Assembly: GCF_001558155.1 (NCBI RefSeq)
Contig: NZ_LOAS01000014.1
Location: 1-64,000 of the forward strand
Direction: 5' to 3'
DNA from: Aliiruegeria sabulilitoris
GTDB lineage: Bacteria > Pseudomonadota > Alphaproteobacteria > Rhodobacterales > Rhodobacteraceae
DNA: 64,000 nt
Notes under the pieces: generated by a model
What the model was told of the DNA's origin: nothing
Database searches by the model: none
The model's input: the letters and a program-made list of their open reading frames with translations, nothing else
Part shown: positions 1-8,177 of the stretch, piece after piece
Layout of the letters: the number at the start of each line of letters is the position of its first letter
Numbering within the stretch: the first letter of the stretch is position 1
Translations under genes and position numbers: made by a program

Positions 1-45
1 CGCCTACTGCCGAGTGTGAATCCCTTTTGTCAACACGACCTAGGG
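1..45. mobile_element. Possible terminal end of an IS5-type insertion sequence
   Basis: Reading the minus strand outward-in, positions 45 to about 20 give a sequence of the form GGTCGTGTTGACAAAAGGG. It resembles, from memory, the inverted-repeat ends of IS5/IS427-group elements, and it abuts CTAG (41-45 region), a typical target of that group. No transposase lies in the window, so the element would extend to the left. Neither the second end nor the target duplication can be seen, so this is tentative. Positions 46-305 hold no convincing gene. Confidence 0.25.
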
Positions 46-305
46 TCTCCGATCTCTCGCCCCCGGTGGTGGGCGCATCGGCAGGCGTCCATCTCAACGA
101 CGCAAGGCTAAAGTCGACCGAAGAAATCGCGAAGTTGACTGCGCCAAAGCTTCGTGCCCAGCACTGTTCGGCCGCGCGCGTCAGCGGGCGTTCGAAATCA
201 CGAATCCGTCGGTCCAGGCAAGCGCAGCCCATGAAGCGGAAATCTACAAGTCTGCTCACCACATCGGGGCGTCGGTCCACAGGCCTTTGAACTGTTGTGG
301 CCAAC

Positions 306-959
306 TCACATGACTATGGCCAGGATTGACTTCACAACCTGCTCACGCAGTTCCTTTTGAGCGTCTTCCGAAAAAAGGGCATCGCCGAAATTCATCGAGA
401 AAGTCGCCCGGTTCGCCACATTGAAGAAGCTCAGCGCGGATATCTGCCAGTGCAGCGCGAGAGGCGAAATATCGTCGCGGAAGAGCCCGGCTTCTTTTCC
501 CGCTTCGCAAATCTTGCCCAATTGGTCGATCGCGGCGTTGCTCGTGCCGCTCAGGGACTCGATCTTTCGCATATGCCGGGCGTCGTGAATGTTCTCTATC
601 ATGACCAAGCGGATGAAATCGGCATGGTCGCGGTGATGGTCGAAGGTGAATTCGACCAGGCGCCGGAGTGCGTCTACCGGGGATAAGCCCTTCAGGTCCA
701 ACTCGGCCTCGCGCTGCCGAACGCTCCGGTAGGCCTGTTCGAGTACCGCCCGGTAAAGCCCGTCCTTGTCGCCGAAATAGTAGAAGATCATCCGCTTGGA
801 GGTCTGGATCCGGTCGGCGATGTCCTGCATCCGCGCGCCATCAAGACCATGTTGGGCAAATTCGGCCGTGGCGGCGTTCAGAATATCAGCGCGAACAGCT
901 TCCGGGTCCTGCTTCCAGGTCCGCACGCGCTTGCCCGTTTCTTTCGTTCCTTCAGCCAT
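306..959 (-). CDS. TetR family transcriptional regulator of the adjacent catabolic cluster
   Basis: This 217-residue protein has an N-terminal TetR DNA-binding domain. The helix-turn-helix spans about residues 43-62 and ends in the typical TSKRMIFYYFGDKDGLY segment. The rest is an all-helical ligand-binding domain. It is transcribed divergently from the shikimate dehydrogenase-type gene at 1116. The 156 bp between them contain a strong forward promoter overlapped by a short inverted repeat, so it most likely represses the 1116-11926 operon and autoregulates. The ligand is unknown; a pathway intermediate such as shikimate, quinate, dehydroshikimate or protocatechuate is an inference from context. 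Confidence 0.85.
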   Translation of the reverse strand: MAEGTKETGKRVRTWKQDPEAVRADILNAATAEFAQHGLDGARMQDIADRIQTSKRMIFYYFGDKDGLYRAVLEQAYRSVRQREAELDLKGLSPVDALRRLVEFTFDHHRDHADFIRLVMIENIHDARHMRKIESLSGTSNAAIDQLGKICEAGKEAGLFRDDISPLALHWQISALSFFNVANRATFSMNFGDALFSEDAQKELREQVVKSILAIVM

Positions 960-1023
960 GAGGGGGTTTTATTCGTCTCACTCGATCAATGTCCAGCACT
1001 CAACCCACGGAGCGGCAAGGTAT

Positions 1024-1080
1024 TTAACCGCTTGGTACAATTGCCTTGACCAAATTAACCTCCCGGTTCATTATGACGTT
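1024..1080 (+). promoter_or_regulatory. Promoter and paired operator-like repeats between tetR and the dehydrogenase gene
   Basis: A good sigma-70-type promoter is visible: -35 TTGACC at 1046-1051, a 17-bp spacer, and -10 CATTAT at 1069-1074. The spacer contains the inverted repeat AACC-tccc-GGTT (1057-1068). A similar repeat, AACC-gctt-GGTA (1026-1037), lies 31 bp upstream. Both have the same 4-bp centre. Two matching sites, one of them inside the promoter spacer, are what a TetR repressor acting on both divergent genes would need. That binding is inferred. Confidence 0.55.
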
Positions 1081-1115
1081 TAACGAATCGCATCAGCGGC
1101 TTTGGAGGGCGTCAC

Positions 1116-2021
1116 ATGAAACAAGGGGATCCTGAGAAGGTCGGAGATTTCGATGTGCTCGTTGGGCTGATCGGGCGTGGGATCAAGCAGTCCCGTACAC
1201 CATCAATGCATATGGCGGAGGCGCGCGCGCAAGGTGGGCGCTGCGACTATCATCTGATGGATATGGACGATGAGGAATTGGGCAGCGTTTCTCTCGAAGC
1301 GGTGCTCGAAAAGGTTGAAGCCGACGGTTTCGCGGGCGTCAACGTCACTTATCCATACAAGATCAAGGTTATGGCGTTGCTCGACGAGTTGTCGGCCAAT
1401 GCCTCGGCGGTCGGCGCGGTCAATACCGTCATCTTTCGAGATGGCCGCCGAACCGGCCACAACACCGACCTTTGGGGTTTTGCGGAAAGCTTCCGCCGCG
1501 GGTTGCGCGATGTGAAGCGCGATCATGCGCTGCTGATCGGAGCTGGCGGAGCTGGCGTGGCGGTTGCTCATGGGCTGGCGGATTGTTGCAAGGTGGGACG
1601 GCTCTCCATTCACGATGTGGATCCGGCCCGTGCGGAAGCCTTGGCGGAACATGTGTCGAAACGCTGGGGCACCCAGGTGAACCCCGTTTCCGATCTGGCG
1701 GCGCTTGTGTCCGAGGACCGGCCCGACGGGGTCGTCAATGCCACGCCGGTGGGGATGGACAAGCTGCCCGGATCGGCCTTTCCGACGGAACTGCTTAAGC
1801 CGGAAATGTGGGTCGCGGATGTTGTCTACTTTCCACTGGAAACCGAGCTCTTGAAGGCCGCGAAAGCACGCGGTTGCCGGGTATTGTCCGGTGCCGGAAT
1901 GGCCGTGTTCCAGGCGGTTCGCGCCTTCGAACTGTTTACGGGTCGGCCTGCAGACCCGGAAAGGATGAGGGCGACATTCGACGCCTTCGTTCAGAAACCA
2001 AAAGAAATGGCAGGTCCTTGA
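1116..2021 (+). CDS. Shikimate/quinate dehydrogenase (AroE family, probably NAD-dependent, catabolic)
   Basis: This 301-residue AroE-fold oxidoreductase interconverts shikimate (or quinate) and the 3-dehydro compound. The substrate motif is SRTPSMH (26-32), catalytic Lys82 lies in VTYPYK, and Asp118 in HNTD. The Rossmann loop is GAGGAG (142-147). The second beta strand ends in IHDVD, with an acidic Asp167 where biosynthetic NADPH-dependent AroE has an NRT-type basic pocket. That favours NAD and oxidation, as in catabolic quinate/shikimate dehydrogenases. A strong Shine-Dalgarno sequence TTTGGAGGG precedes the start. It is the first gene of a TRAP transporter and dehydroshikimate dehydratase locus, so a degradative role is more likely than aromatic amino acid synthesis. 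Confidence 0.8.
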   Translation: MKQGDPEKVGDFDVLVGLIGRGIKQSRTPSMHMAEARAQGGRCDYHLMDMDDEELGSVSLEAVLEKVEADGFAGVNVTYPYKIKVMALLDELSANASAVGAVNTVIFRDGRRTGHNTDLWGFAESFRRGLRDVKRDHALLIGAGGAGVAVAHGLADCCKVGRLSIHDVDPARAEALAEHVSKRWGTQVNPVSDLAALVSEDRPDGVVNATPVGMDKLPGSAFPTELLKPEMWVADVVYFPLETELLKAAKARGCRVLSGAGMAVFQAVRAFELFTGRPADPERMRATFDAFVQKPKEMAGP

Positions 2022-2042
2022 TCGAAACTGGGAGGAAAGATC

Positions 2043-3047
2043 ATGACGTTCACATTTGCAAAGCTGGCGGCCACCGCGGCGTTGACCCTCGGGCTTGCCG
2101 CAACCGCGGGCGCACAGACCATTCGCGTCGCCCATGTCGACCCGGATGATTGGACGGCGTCGAAAAAGGGTGCCGCCGCCCATATTTTCAAGAACATCGT
2201 CGAGGGCGAGACCGATCTGACGGTCGAGCTCTTCCCGGCCGGCGCACTTGGCAACGAGACCGAACTGGTCGGTCAGGCGCAAGAAGGGCTGACCCAGGTC
2301 GCGCTGGTCTCCGGTGCCATGTCCAAGATCTGCCCGGCCGCCGGCGTGCTGGACATACCCTATACCTTCTCCTCGGCCACCATCGCCTGGGAGGTTCTGG
2401 ACGGCGAATTTGGCGACGCGTTGGCCGAACACTGCCTGGAGCAGACCGGGCTCCGTACGCTGGCCTATGGCGAGACCGGTTTCCGCAACTTCACCAACGG
2501 CACCCGCGAAATCCGTTCGCCTGCCGACATGGAAGGCCTGAAGTTCCGTGTCCAGCCGATCCCGCTCTATGTCGAGATGGTCAAGGGGCTTGGCGGCGAG
2601 CCGACTCCGATCGCCTGGACCGAGCTTCCCAATGCGCTGTCCACGGGCGTGGTCGACGGACAGGAAAATCCGGTTGGCGTGATCTACAATAACGGGCTGC
2701 ACAAGCTGCAGAAGTTCATGACGCTCGACGGCCACGTCTATGCCGCCGACTTCATCGTGATCTCCGACGAGTTCTACCAGTCGCTCGATCCCGCCCAGCA
2801 ACAGGTCGTTGCCAAGGCGGCCAAGGTTGCCGGCACCATGGGTCGCGCGATCCAGCAATGGGGCACCGCCGAGGGCGTGAACAAGGTGCAGGAAGAAGGC
2901 ATGCAGGTCTATTCCCCGACCGCCGACGAGATTGCCGCCTTTGCTGAAAAGGCACAGCCTGCCGTCGTCGAATATCTGCGTGGGGAACTGGGCGACGATG
3001 CCGTCTGGATCGACCGGCTCCAAGACGCCGTCGCCGCCGCACAATAA
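2043..3047 (+). CDS. TRAP transporter solute-binding protein (DctP family)
   Basis: This periplasmic binding subunit of a tripartite ATP-independent transporter has 334 residues. A signal peptide of about 24 residues ends in ATAGA before QTIRVAH. The mature protein has the DctP fold, including the ELVGQAQEG and GLKFRVQPIPLYVEM segments typical of the family (the latter carries the conserved arginine that binds a substrate carboxylate). It precedes its Q and M membrane subunits. Uptake of a cyclohexane carboxylate such as quinate or shikimate is inferred from neighbouring enzymes; the ligand could also be the substrate of the inner four-enzyme module. Confidence 0.9.
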   Translation: MTFTFAKLAATAALTLGLAATAGAQTIRVAHVDPDDWTASKKGAAAHIFKNIVEGETDLTVELFPAGALGNETELVGQAQEGLTQVALVSGAMSKICPAAGVLDIPYTFSSATIAWEVLDGEFGDALAEHCLEQTGLRTLAYGETGFRNFTNGTREIRSPADMEGLKFRVQPIPLYVEMVKGLGGEPTPIAWTELPNALSTGVVDGQENPVGVIYNNGLHKLQKFMTLDGHVYAADFIVISDEFYQSLDPAQQQVVAKAAKVAGTMGRAIQQWGTAEGVNKVQEEGMQVYSPTADEIAAFAEKAQPAVVEYLRGELGDDAVWIDRLQDAVAAAQ

Positions 3048-3058
3048 ACTCTCCCTTT

Positions 3059-3091
3059 CCGGGGGCGGGCAAGACTCGCCCCCGGTTTTTT
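3059..3091 (+). terminator. Intra-operon intrinsic terminator between TRAP P and Q genes
   Basis: A 9-bp GC stem, CCGGGGGCG (3059-3067) with CGCCCCCGG (3077-3085), encloses a 9-nt loop and is followed directly by six T residues (3086-3091). It lies 11 bp after the binding-protein stop codon. It probably ends most transcripts there, so that the binding protein is made in excess over the membrane subunits. Confidence 0.8.
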
Positions 3092-3106
3092 CATTCCGGG
3101 AAAGCC

Positions 3107-3661
3107 ATGCAAACCATTACCCGATATGTCCGGAAACTCCTTGCCTTTGGCGCTGGTTGCTCAATGGCGTTGGTTTTCGGCATCATCTTCATCAATTCAT
3201 TGCGTCGTTACACGCTGGGCAAATCCATCGCCTGGGGCGAGGAACTGCCGATCTATCTGACGATCTATGGCGTGATGTTCGGCATCGCCTATGCCTACAT
3301 GACCGATAGCCATATCCGTTTCGCGGTCATCACGGATCTGTTGCCGGAAAAAGTGCGCGGCTGGCTCTGGGTCGTGAACGACGTGGTCACGGTCATCGCC
3401 GGCGTCGCCCTCGCCTGGGCGGGCCATGCCTTCGCATTGCGCCGGGGCAATCTTGACAGCTCGGGCCTGAAAAGCGCCGGAGACAGGCTCGCCGAAACGA
3501 CCGGGCTTCAATTCCTCGAATGGATCGGCAAGGTCGGTACCTGGCAATATGCCATCGCTATCGGTGGCGCGATTCTCGCCGTTGCGGCCCTTCTTCGCCT
3601 TGTCGAACGCCTGACATCAGTTGACCAAACCGAAGTCGAAACAGGGGAGGGGATCCTGTGA
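3107..3661 (+). CDS. TRAP transporter small permease (DctQ family)
   Basis: This 184-residue membrane protein has about four hydrophobic segments, including LAFGAGCSMALVFGIIFINSL, LPIYLTIYGVMFGIAYAY, a third near residues 85-108 and a last one before the C terminus. The GEELPIYLTIYGVMFG segment is characteristic of the small TRAP subunit. Its stop overlaps the GTG start of the large permease gene, giving translational coupling. It works with the flanking P and M subunits in sodium- or proton-driven uptake. Confidence 0.9.
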   Translation: MQTITRYVRKLLAFGAGCSMALVFGIIFINSLRRYTLGKSIAWGEELPIYLTIYGVMFGIAYAYMTDSHIRFAVITDLLPEKVRGWLWVVNDVVTVIAGVALAWAGHAFALRRGNLDSSGLKSAGDRLAETTGLQFLEWIGKVGTWQYAIAIGGAILAVAALLRLVERLTSVDQTEVETGEGIL

Positions 3662-4932
3662 TCTATGCCTTTCTTGTCGGTGCCCTGCTGATCGGCATGC
3701 CCGTCGCCATTGCGATCATTGCCACGCTGCTCGTCTTCATGGCTACCGGCGAAGCCCCTTACACCATCCGCATCGTTGCGACCGAGATGTTCCGCAGCCT
3801 CAACTCCTTTCCGCTGCTGGCCATCCCGCTCTTTGTTCTGGCTGGCGAGTTGATGAACGAAAGCGGCATCACTGTGCGCATCATCGCCTTTGCCGATGTG
3901 CTTGTCGGGCGGATGCGGGCGGGACTCGCGTTGGTCAATATCTGGGCCTCGGTCATCTTCGCCGGCCTCTCCGGCTCCGCCGTCGCCGATACCTCCGCCA
4001 TCGGTCGGGTCTTTATCCCCGAGATGGAGCGGCACGGCTATGATCGCAGTTTCGCCGCCGCAGTGACGGCCGCCTCCTCGGTGATCGGGCCGATCATTCC
4101 GCCCTCGATCCCGGTCATCATCTATGCCCTGATCGTCTCGGGCGTCTCCGTTCCGGCGCTCTTCCTTGCCGGCGTCATCCCCGGCCTGATGCTGGCAACC
4201 TTCCTGTCGATCTATGTGATGCTCACCGTGCGGGTCGATGAATCCTCGCGCGCAGAACAGATGCAGTCAGCGCAGCCGGTGCGAGCGCTTCTGGATGGTA
4301 TTCTGCCATTGCTGATGCCGGTCTTCGTTGTCGGCTCGATCCTGCTCGGCGTCGTCACCCCGACCGAAGCCGCCTCCTTTGCGGTGGCCTATGCGCTCTT
4401 TCTGGGCATCTTCGTCTATCGCAAGATCCCGATGCGCGCGCTGCCGCGGATCTTTACCGGCGCGATGAAGGACAGCTCTGTCATCCTGATCATCATTGCC
4501 GCGGTCGGCGCGGCCAACTGGCTGCTCACCTATAACCGGGTGCCCAACATGCTGACCGACTGGGTGCTGGCGAATGTCGACGGCAAGACGACCTTCCTGA
4601 TCGCGGTGATCCTGCTCTTCCTCTTTGTCGGACTCTTTCTCGAAGGGATCGCGGCGATGCTGGTGCTGGTGCCGATCCTGCACCCGATCGCCGTCTCGCT
4701 AGGCGTGGACCCGGTGCATTTCGGTATCCTCGTCATCTTCAACCTGATGATCGGCCTGATCACCCCGCCGCTCGGCCTCTGTCTTTTCGTGGCCGAGGGG
4801 ATCGCTAAAGTGGGCATGGTCAAGTTGACCCGCGCTATCCTGCCTTTCTTCCTGGTCGAGGTCCTGGTGCTCATCATCCTGACATTCGTTCCACAGACCG
4901 TGATCTGGCTGCCGCGGGCGATGGGATTCTGA
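3658..4932 (+). CDS. TRAP transporter large permease (DctM family)
   Basis: This 424-residue protein has about 12 transmembrane helices and the DctM motifs FAGLSGSAVADTSAIG and the IGPIIPPSIPVIIYA loop, mirrored by LITPPLGLCLFV in the second half, as expected for the inverted-repeat transport fold. Translation starts at GTG 3658, overlapping the small permease stop by 4 bp and preceded by GGGGAGGGG. Length and topology are normal for the family. It is the transport channel of the locus. Confidence 0.93.
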   Translation: MIYAFLVGALLIGMPVAIAIIATLLVFMATGEAPYTIRIVATEMFRSLNSFPLLAIPLFVLAGELMNESGITVRIIAFADVLVGRMRAGLALVNIWASVIFAGLSGSAVADTSAIGRVFIPEMERHGYDRSFAAAVTAASSVIGPIIPPSIPVIIYALIVSGVSVPALFLAGVIPGLMLATFLSIYVMLTVRVDESSRAEQMQSAQPVRALLDGILPLLMPVFVVGSILLGVVTPTEAASFAVAYALFLGIFVYRKIPMRALPRIFTGAMKDSSVILIIIAAVGAANWLLTYNRVPNMLTDWVLANVDGKTTFLIAVILLFLFVGLFLEGIAAMLVLVPILHPIAVSLGVDPVHFGILVIFNLMIGLITPPLGLCLFVAEGIAKVGMVKLTRAILPFFLVEVLVLIILTFVPQTVIWLPRAMGF

Positions 4933-4978
4933 TGGCCACCTCATCCATCCCTTGCACGCCCACCAACGGGAGAACCCC

Positions 4979-5911
4979 ATGTACGAGATGACCGGAGACG
5001 TCCTGATCGAAGACGAGTTCCTGCGCGACGGTCTTCAGAACGAAAAACGGCTGTTCTCCATCGAAGAGAAGCTGGGCTTTCTCGCAGCGTTGGAGGCCGC
5101 CGGTGTTCGGCGAATCCAGATAGGCTCCTTCGTGCATCCGAAATGGGTGCCGCAGATGGCCGATACCGATGCGCTTTTCGAACGGATCGTTCCGAAACCT
5201 GGGATCGTCTACACGGGGCTGGTGCTTAACAAGGCCGGGCTCGACCGGGCGCTGGCGGTCGGGGCGAAACATCTGTCGATCTCCGTCTCCGCGTCCGAGA
5301 CCCATTCGAAGAAGAACACCAATCGCTCCGTCGACGAGGCCCGTGCCGCCATCGTGCCCACCATCGAGAAGGCGCTCGGTGAAGGGGTCGCGGTGCGTGC
5401 GGGAATCCAGTCCGCGCTGGGCTGCGGCTTCGAAGGGCCGATCGACCCCAATCGCGTGGTCGAGATCGCACGGGAATTTTCCGCGCTCGGTGTCGGTGAG
5501 ATCAATGTCGCAGATACCGCGGGCCTTTCGAACCCGCGCGATGTCTACGCGCTCTGCACCCGCCTTCGGGACGAGATCGCGCCTGACGTCCGCCTGTCGC
5601 TGCATCTGCATGACACGCGTGGCCTCGGACTGGCCAACATGGTGGCCGGGCTGCAGGCCGGGGTTCGGGTCTTCGACGCCGCGCTTGGCGGCTTGGGCGG
5701 ATGCCCCTTCGTGCCGAAGGCCACCGGCAATATCGCGACCGAAGATGCCGCCTTTGCTTGCGAGCAAATGGGGCTCAATACTGGGATCGACTGGCAAGCG
5801 CTCACAGCCCCCGTGGCCGCGGCCGAGGCGCTCCTGGAACGTCAACTTCCGGCGCGCGTCAGCCATGTGCCGGCCCCGCCCTGGGATCAACAGAAGGAGA
5901 CTGCGGAATGA
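4979..5911 (+). CDS. HMG-CoA lyase-like DRE-TIM metallolyase
   Basis: This 310-residue TIM-barrel enzyme cleaves 3-hydroxyacyl-CoA type substrates by retro-Claisen chemistry in its best known relatives. It shows the metal-binding LRDGLQNE motif (15-22), the HLHDTRG metal histidines (209-215) and the GGLGGCPF loop with the catalytic cysteine at 242, followed by ATGNIATED. The start at 4979 is chosen over an upstream methionine because GGGAG sits just before it. Its stop overlaps the next gene. Leucine or ketogenesis partners are absent. Beside a decarboxylase-like enzyme and an acylating-type dehydrogenase it may instead cleave a pathway-specific acyl-CoA such as a citramalyl- or citryl-CoA-like intermediate; that is inference. 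Confidence 0.75.
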   Translation: MYEMTGDVLIEDEFLRDGLQNEKRLFSIEEKLGFLAALEAAGVRRIQIGSFVHPKWVPQMADTDALFERIVPKPGIVYTGLVLNKAGLDRALAVGAKHLSISVSASETHSKKNTNRSVDEARAAIVPTIEKALGEGVAVRAGIQSALGCGFEGPIDPNRVVEIAREFSALGVGEINVADTAGLSNPRDVYALCTRLRDEIAPDVRLSLHLHDTRGLGLANMVAGLQAGVRVFDAALGGLGGCPFVPKATGNIATEDAAFACEQMGLNTGIDWQALTAPVAAAEALLERQLPARVSHVPAPPWDQQKETAE

Positions 5912-6741
5912 GTCACAAATATTCGCTGTCCTACCTGACCGTGCCCGGCGTCACACCGCCGGAACAGACTTATATCGCCGCCCGGACAGGCTATGAGTAT
6001 GTCAGCTATAGGCTTTACCATCTGGGTGTGGCGGGCGAACCGGACATCGACCCGACCTCGCCGCAGATCATCCGCGAGACGAAGCAGGCGCTGGCCGAGA
6101 CCGGTCTCGAATGCTTCGACATCGAGCTGATGCGGATCGTCCGCGGGCTCGATCCGAAACAGTTCCTGCCGGCTTTCGAGGCCGGGGGTGAGCTCGGGGC
6201 CAAGCACGTCATCTGCTCCGCTTGGACCGACGTGCGCAACGACCGGAAATTCATCGTCGAGACCTTCGCCGAGATCTGCGATCTTGCCGCGCCCTTCGGC
6301 CTGACGGTCAATCTCGAATTCCCGGCCTTCTCCCGCCTGACAACGCTGGAAGAGGTGATCGACATTCTCGACCGCACCGGCCGGCGCAACCAGGGCGTGC
6401 TGGTCGACACGCTCTATATGCACTTCAACAAGGAACCGCTGCTGACGCTGGAACGCGTGCCGGCGGAATGGATCAACTTCCTGCATATCTGCGATTGCGA
6501 GAACCTCGCCTTCACCAAGGAAGACATGATCCACATTGCCCGCGATGCCCGCCTTTACCCGGGCGAAGGCGCGATCGACTTCTGGTCGGTCAACTACCTC
6601 TTTCCCGATCTTCCGCTCTCCATCGAACTGCCGCACGCGGCCCGGATGGCGGAATTCGGAGCCGAACAACACGCGAAAAACTGCATCGACGCCGCCCGCT
6701 CCGTCTTTGACGACGAAGGGTCGGACACGAAACCGGCCTGA
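5908..6741 (+). CDS. Sugar phosphate isomerase/epimerase family TIM-barrel protein
   Basis: This 277-residue xylose-isomerase-like (AP endonuclease 2) TIM barrel starts at an ATG overlapping the preceding stop (ATGA). Likely metal-site segments are NLEFPAFSR, VLVDTLYMHF, FLHICDCEN and SIELPH. The third has His-Ile-Cys-Asp where 3-dehydroshikimate dehydratases have His-Val-Gln, so the metal site differs from that of the dehydratase encoded at 10031. Members isomerise, epimerise or dehydrate polyols and keto sugars. The exact reaction cannot be read from sequence. Its place inside the operon suggests it acts on a hydroxylated intermediate feeding the neighbouring lyase, dehydrogenase and ThDP enzymes. 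Confidence 0.7.
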   Translation: MSHKYSLSYLTVPGVTPPEQTYIAARTGYEYVSYRLYHLGVAGEPDIDPTSPQIIRETKQALAETGLECFDIELMRIVRGLDPKQFLPAFEAGGELGAKHVICSAWTDVRNDRKFIVETFAEICDLAAPFGLTVNLEFPAFSRLTTLEEVIDILDRTGRRNQGVLVDTLYMHFNKEPLLTLERVPAEWINFLHICDCENLAFTKEDMIHIARDARLYPGEGAIDFWSVNYLFPDLPLSIELPHAARMAEFGAEQHAKNCIDAARSVFDDEGSDTKPA

Positions 6742-6770
6742 GGCCGCGTACAACATCCCGGAGGACGCTT

Positions 6771-8177
6771 ATGGCTCGAGATATTACCCCCGAAGAAATC
6801 GCAGTCATCGACGAGATGATTGCCCGCGCCCGCAAGGCGATGGACGAGGTTGCCGATTACGACCAGGAACAGGTCGACCGCCTTGCCCGTGCGCTCGGCT
6901 GGCATTGCGGCAACGAGACGACCTTCCTGCGCATCGCCCAGATGGGTGTGGATGAAAGTGGCATTGGCGACCGCGCCGGTCGCGCCGGAAAGCGCTTCAA
7001 GGTTCAGGGCGTGCTGCGCGATGCGCTTCGGCAGAAATCCGTCGGCGTGATCGAGGAGGACCCGGAGAAGGGCCTGACCAAGATCGGCAAGCCCGCCGGC
7101 GTGATCGCCTCGCTGATCCCGACCACCAACCCGGAGCTGACCCCGCCGGTGACCGGCATTTACGCGGCCAAGTGCCGGGACGCGGTGATCTTCTCGCCCC
7201 ACCCGCGCGCCAAGGAGACCACCAACGAGATGGTCGAGGTGATGCGCTATGCCTGTCGTCTCGTCGGCGCGCCGGAGGACCTGTTCCAATGCGTGCGCAA
7301 GCCGTCCATCCCGGGCACCAACTACCTGATGGCGCAATGCGACCTGACGCTGGCCACCGGCGGCAAGCCGATGGTGCATGCCGCCTACAGCTCGGGAAAA
7401 CCGGCCTATGGCGTGGGCGCGGGCAACTCGACGATGGTGATCGACGAGACGGCGGACATCAAGGAAGCGGCGATGAACTCGCGCGTCTCCAAGATGTCCG
7501 ATTTCGGCTCGGGCTGCTCGGCCGATGGCAACCTGATCATCGTCGATGCTGTCTATGAGCAGATGAAAGAAGCGCTGATCGCGGAGGGCGGTTACCTTTG
7601 CTCGCCCGAAGAAAAGGAATTGCTGGCCAAGGCGCTCTGGAAGGAAGACGGTAGCCGCCGGATCGAAACCGTCGCGGTCTCGGCCAAGACCATCGCCGAT
7701 TTCGCCGGGTTCGAACTGCCGGAAGGCGCGAAGTTCCTGATGGTCGAACAAGACAAGATCGGCAAGGCGTACCCCTTCAGCCGCGAGAAGCTCTCGGTCA
7801 CGATGGCACTCTACCGGGCAAAGGATTTCGAGGACACGCTGCGCATGGTTCGCGAGATCTTCGCGGTTGGCGGAAAGGGCCATTCCTGCGGAATCTATTC
7901 CTTCGACGAAGCGCATATTCTGGCCCACGCAGCCAATGCGCCGGTCTCCCGCGTCATGGTGCGCCAGCCGCAATCCAAGGCGAATGCGGGCAGCTTCGAG
8001 AATGGAATGCCCATGACGTCGAGCCTCGGCTGCGGCGTCTGGGGCGGCAACGTCACCAACGAGAACGTCTCGCTGAAGCACTACATGAACGTCACCTGGG
8101 TGGCTCGTCCGATCCCGATCGACCGCCCCTCCGAAGAAGAGCTCTTCGGTGAATTCTTCAACACGGAGGTGCTGTGA
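6771..8177 (+). CDS. Aldehyde dehydrogenase, probably CoA-acylating
   Basis: This 468-residue ALDH-superfamily protein has the catalytic cysteine at about 249 in FGSGCSADGN and the nucleotide-binding region around GVIASLIPTTNP (110-121). Length, the LIPTTNPELTPP segment and the absence of the usual hydrolytic general-base glutamate place it nearer acylating enzymes (acetaldehyde, sulfoacetaldehyde and succinate-semialdehyde types) than hydrolytic ones. It would oxidise an aldehyde to an acyl-CoA with NAD(P) and CoA. A GGAGG site precedes the ATG and the stop overlaps the ThDP gene start. The aldehyde is unknown. Sulfoacetaldehyde is possible, but no sulfonate-specific genes are nearby. Confidence 0.7.
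   Translation: MARDITPEEIAVIDEMIARARKAMDEVADYDQEQVDRLARALGWHCGNETTFLRIAQMGVDESGIGDRAGRAGKRFKVQGVLRDALRQKSVGVIEEDPEKGLTKIGKPAGVIASLIPTTNPELTPPVTGIYAAKCRDAVIFSPHPRAKETTNEMVEVMRYACRLVGAPEDLFQCVRKPSIPGTNYLMAQCDLTLATGGKPMVHAAYSSGKPAYGVGAGNSTMVIDETADIKEAAMNSRVSKMSDFGSGCSADGNLIIVDAVYEQMKEALIAEGGYLCSPEEKELLAKALWKEDGSRRIETVAVSAKTIADFAGFELPEGAKFLMVEQDKIGKAYPFSREKLSVTMALYRAKDFEDTLRMVREIFAVGGKGHSCGIYSFDEAHILAHAANAPVSRVMVRQPQSKANAGSFENGMPMTSSLGCGVWGGNVTNENVSLKHYMNVTWVARPIPIDRPSEEELFGEFFNTEVL

Noticed and set aside
27-290. 87-codon plus-strand open frame near the left edge
   Set aside because: Arg/Ser-rich composition, no ribosome site and no recognisable family; probably non-coding or flanking a mobile element.
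1203-3044. Long minus-strand open frame (613 codons) opposite the dehydrogenase and TRAP binding-protein genes
   Set aside because: High-GC antisense shadow: His/Arg/Gly-rich translation without motifs, fully covered by two well-supported genes on the plus strand.
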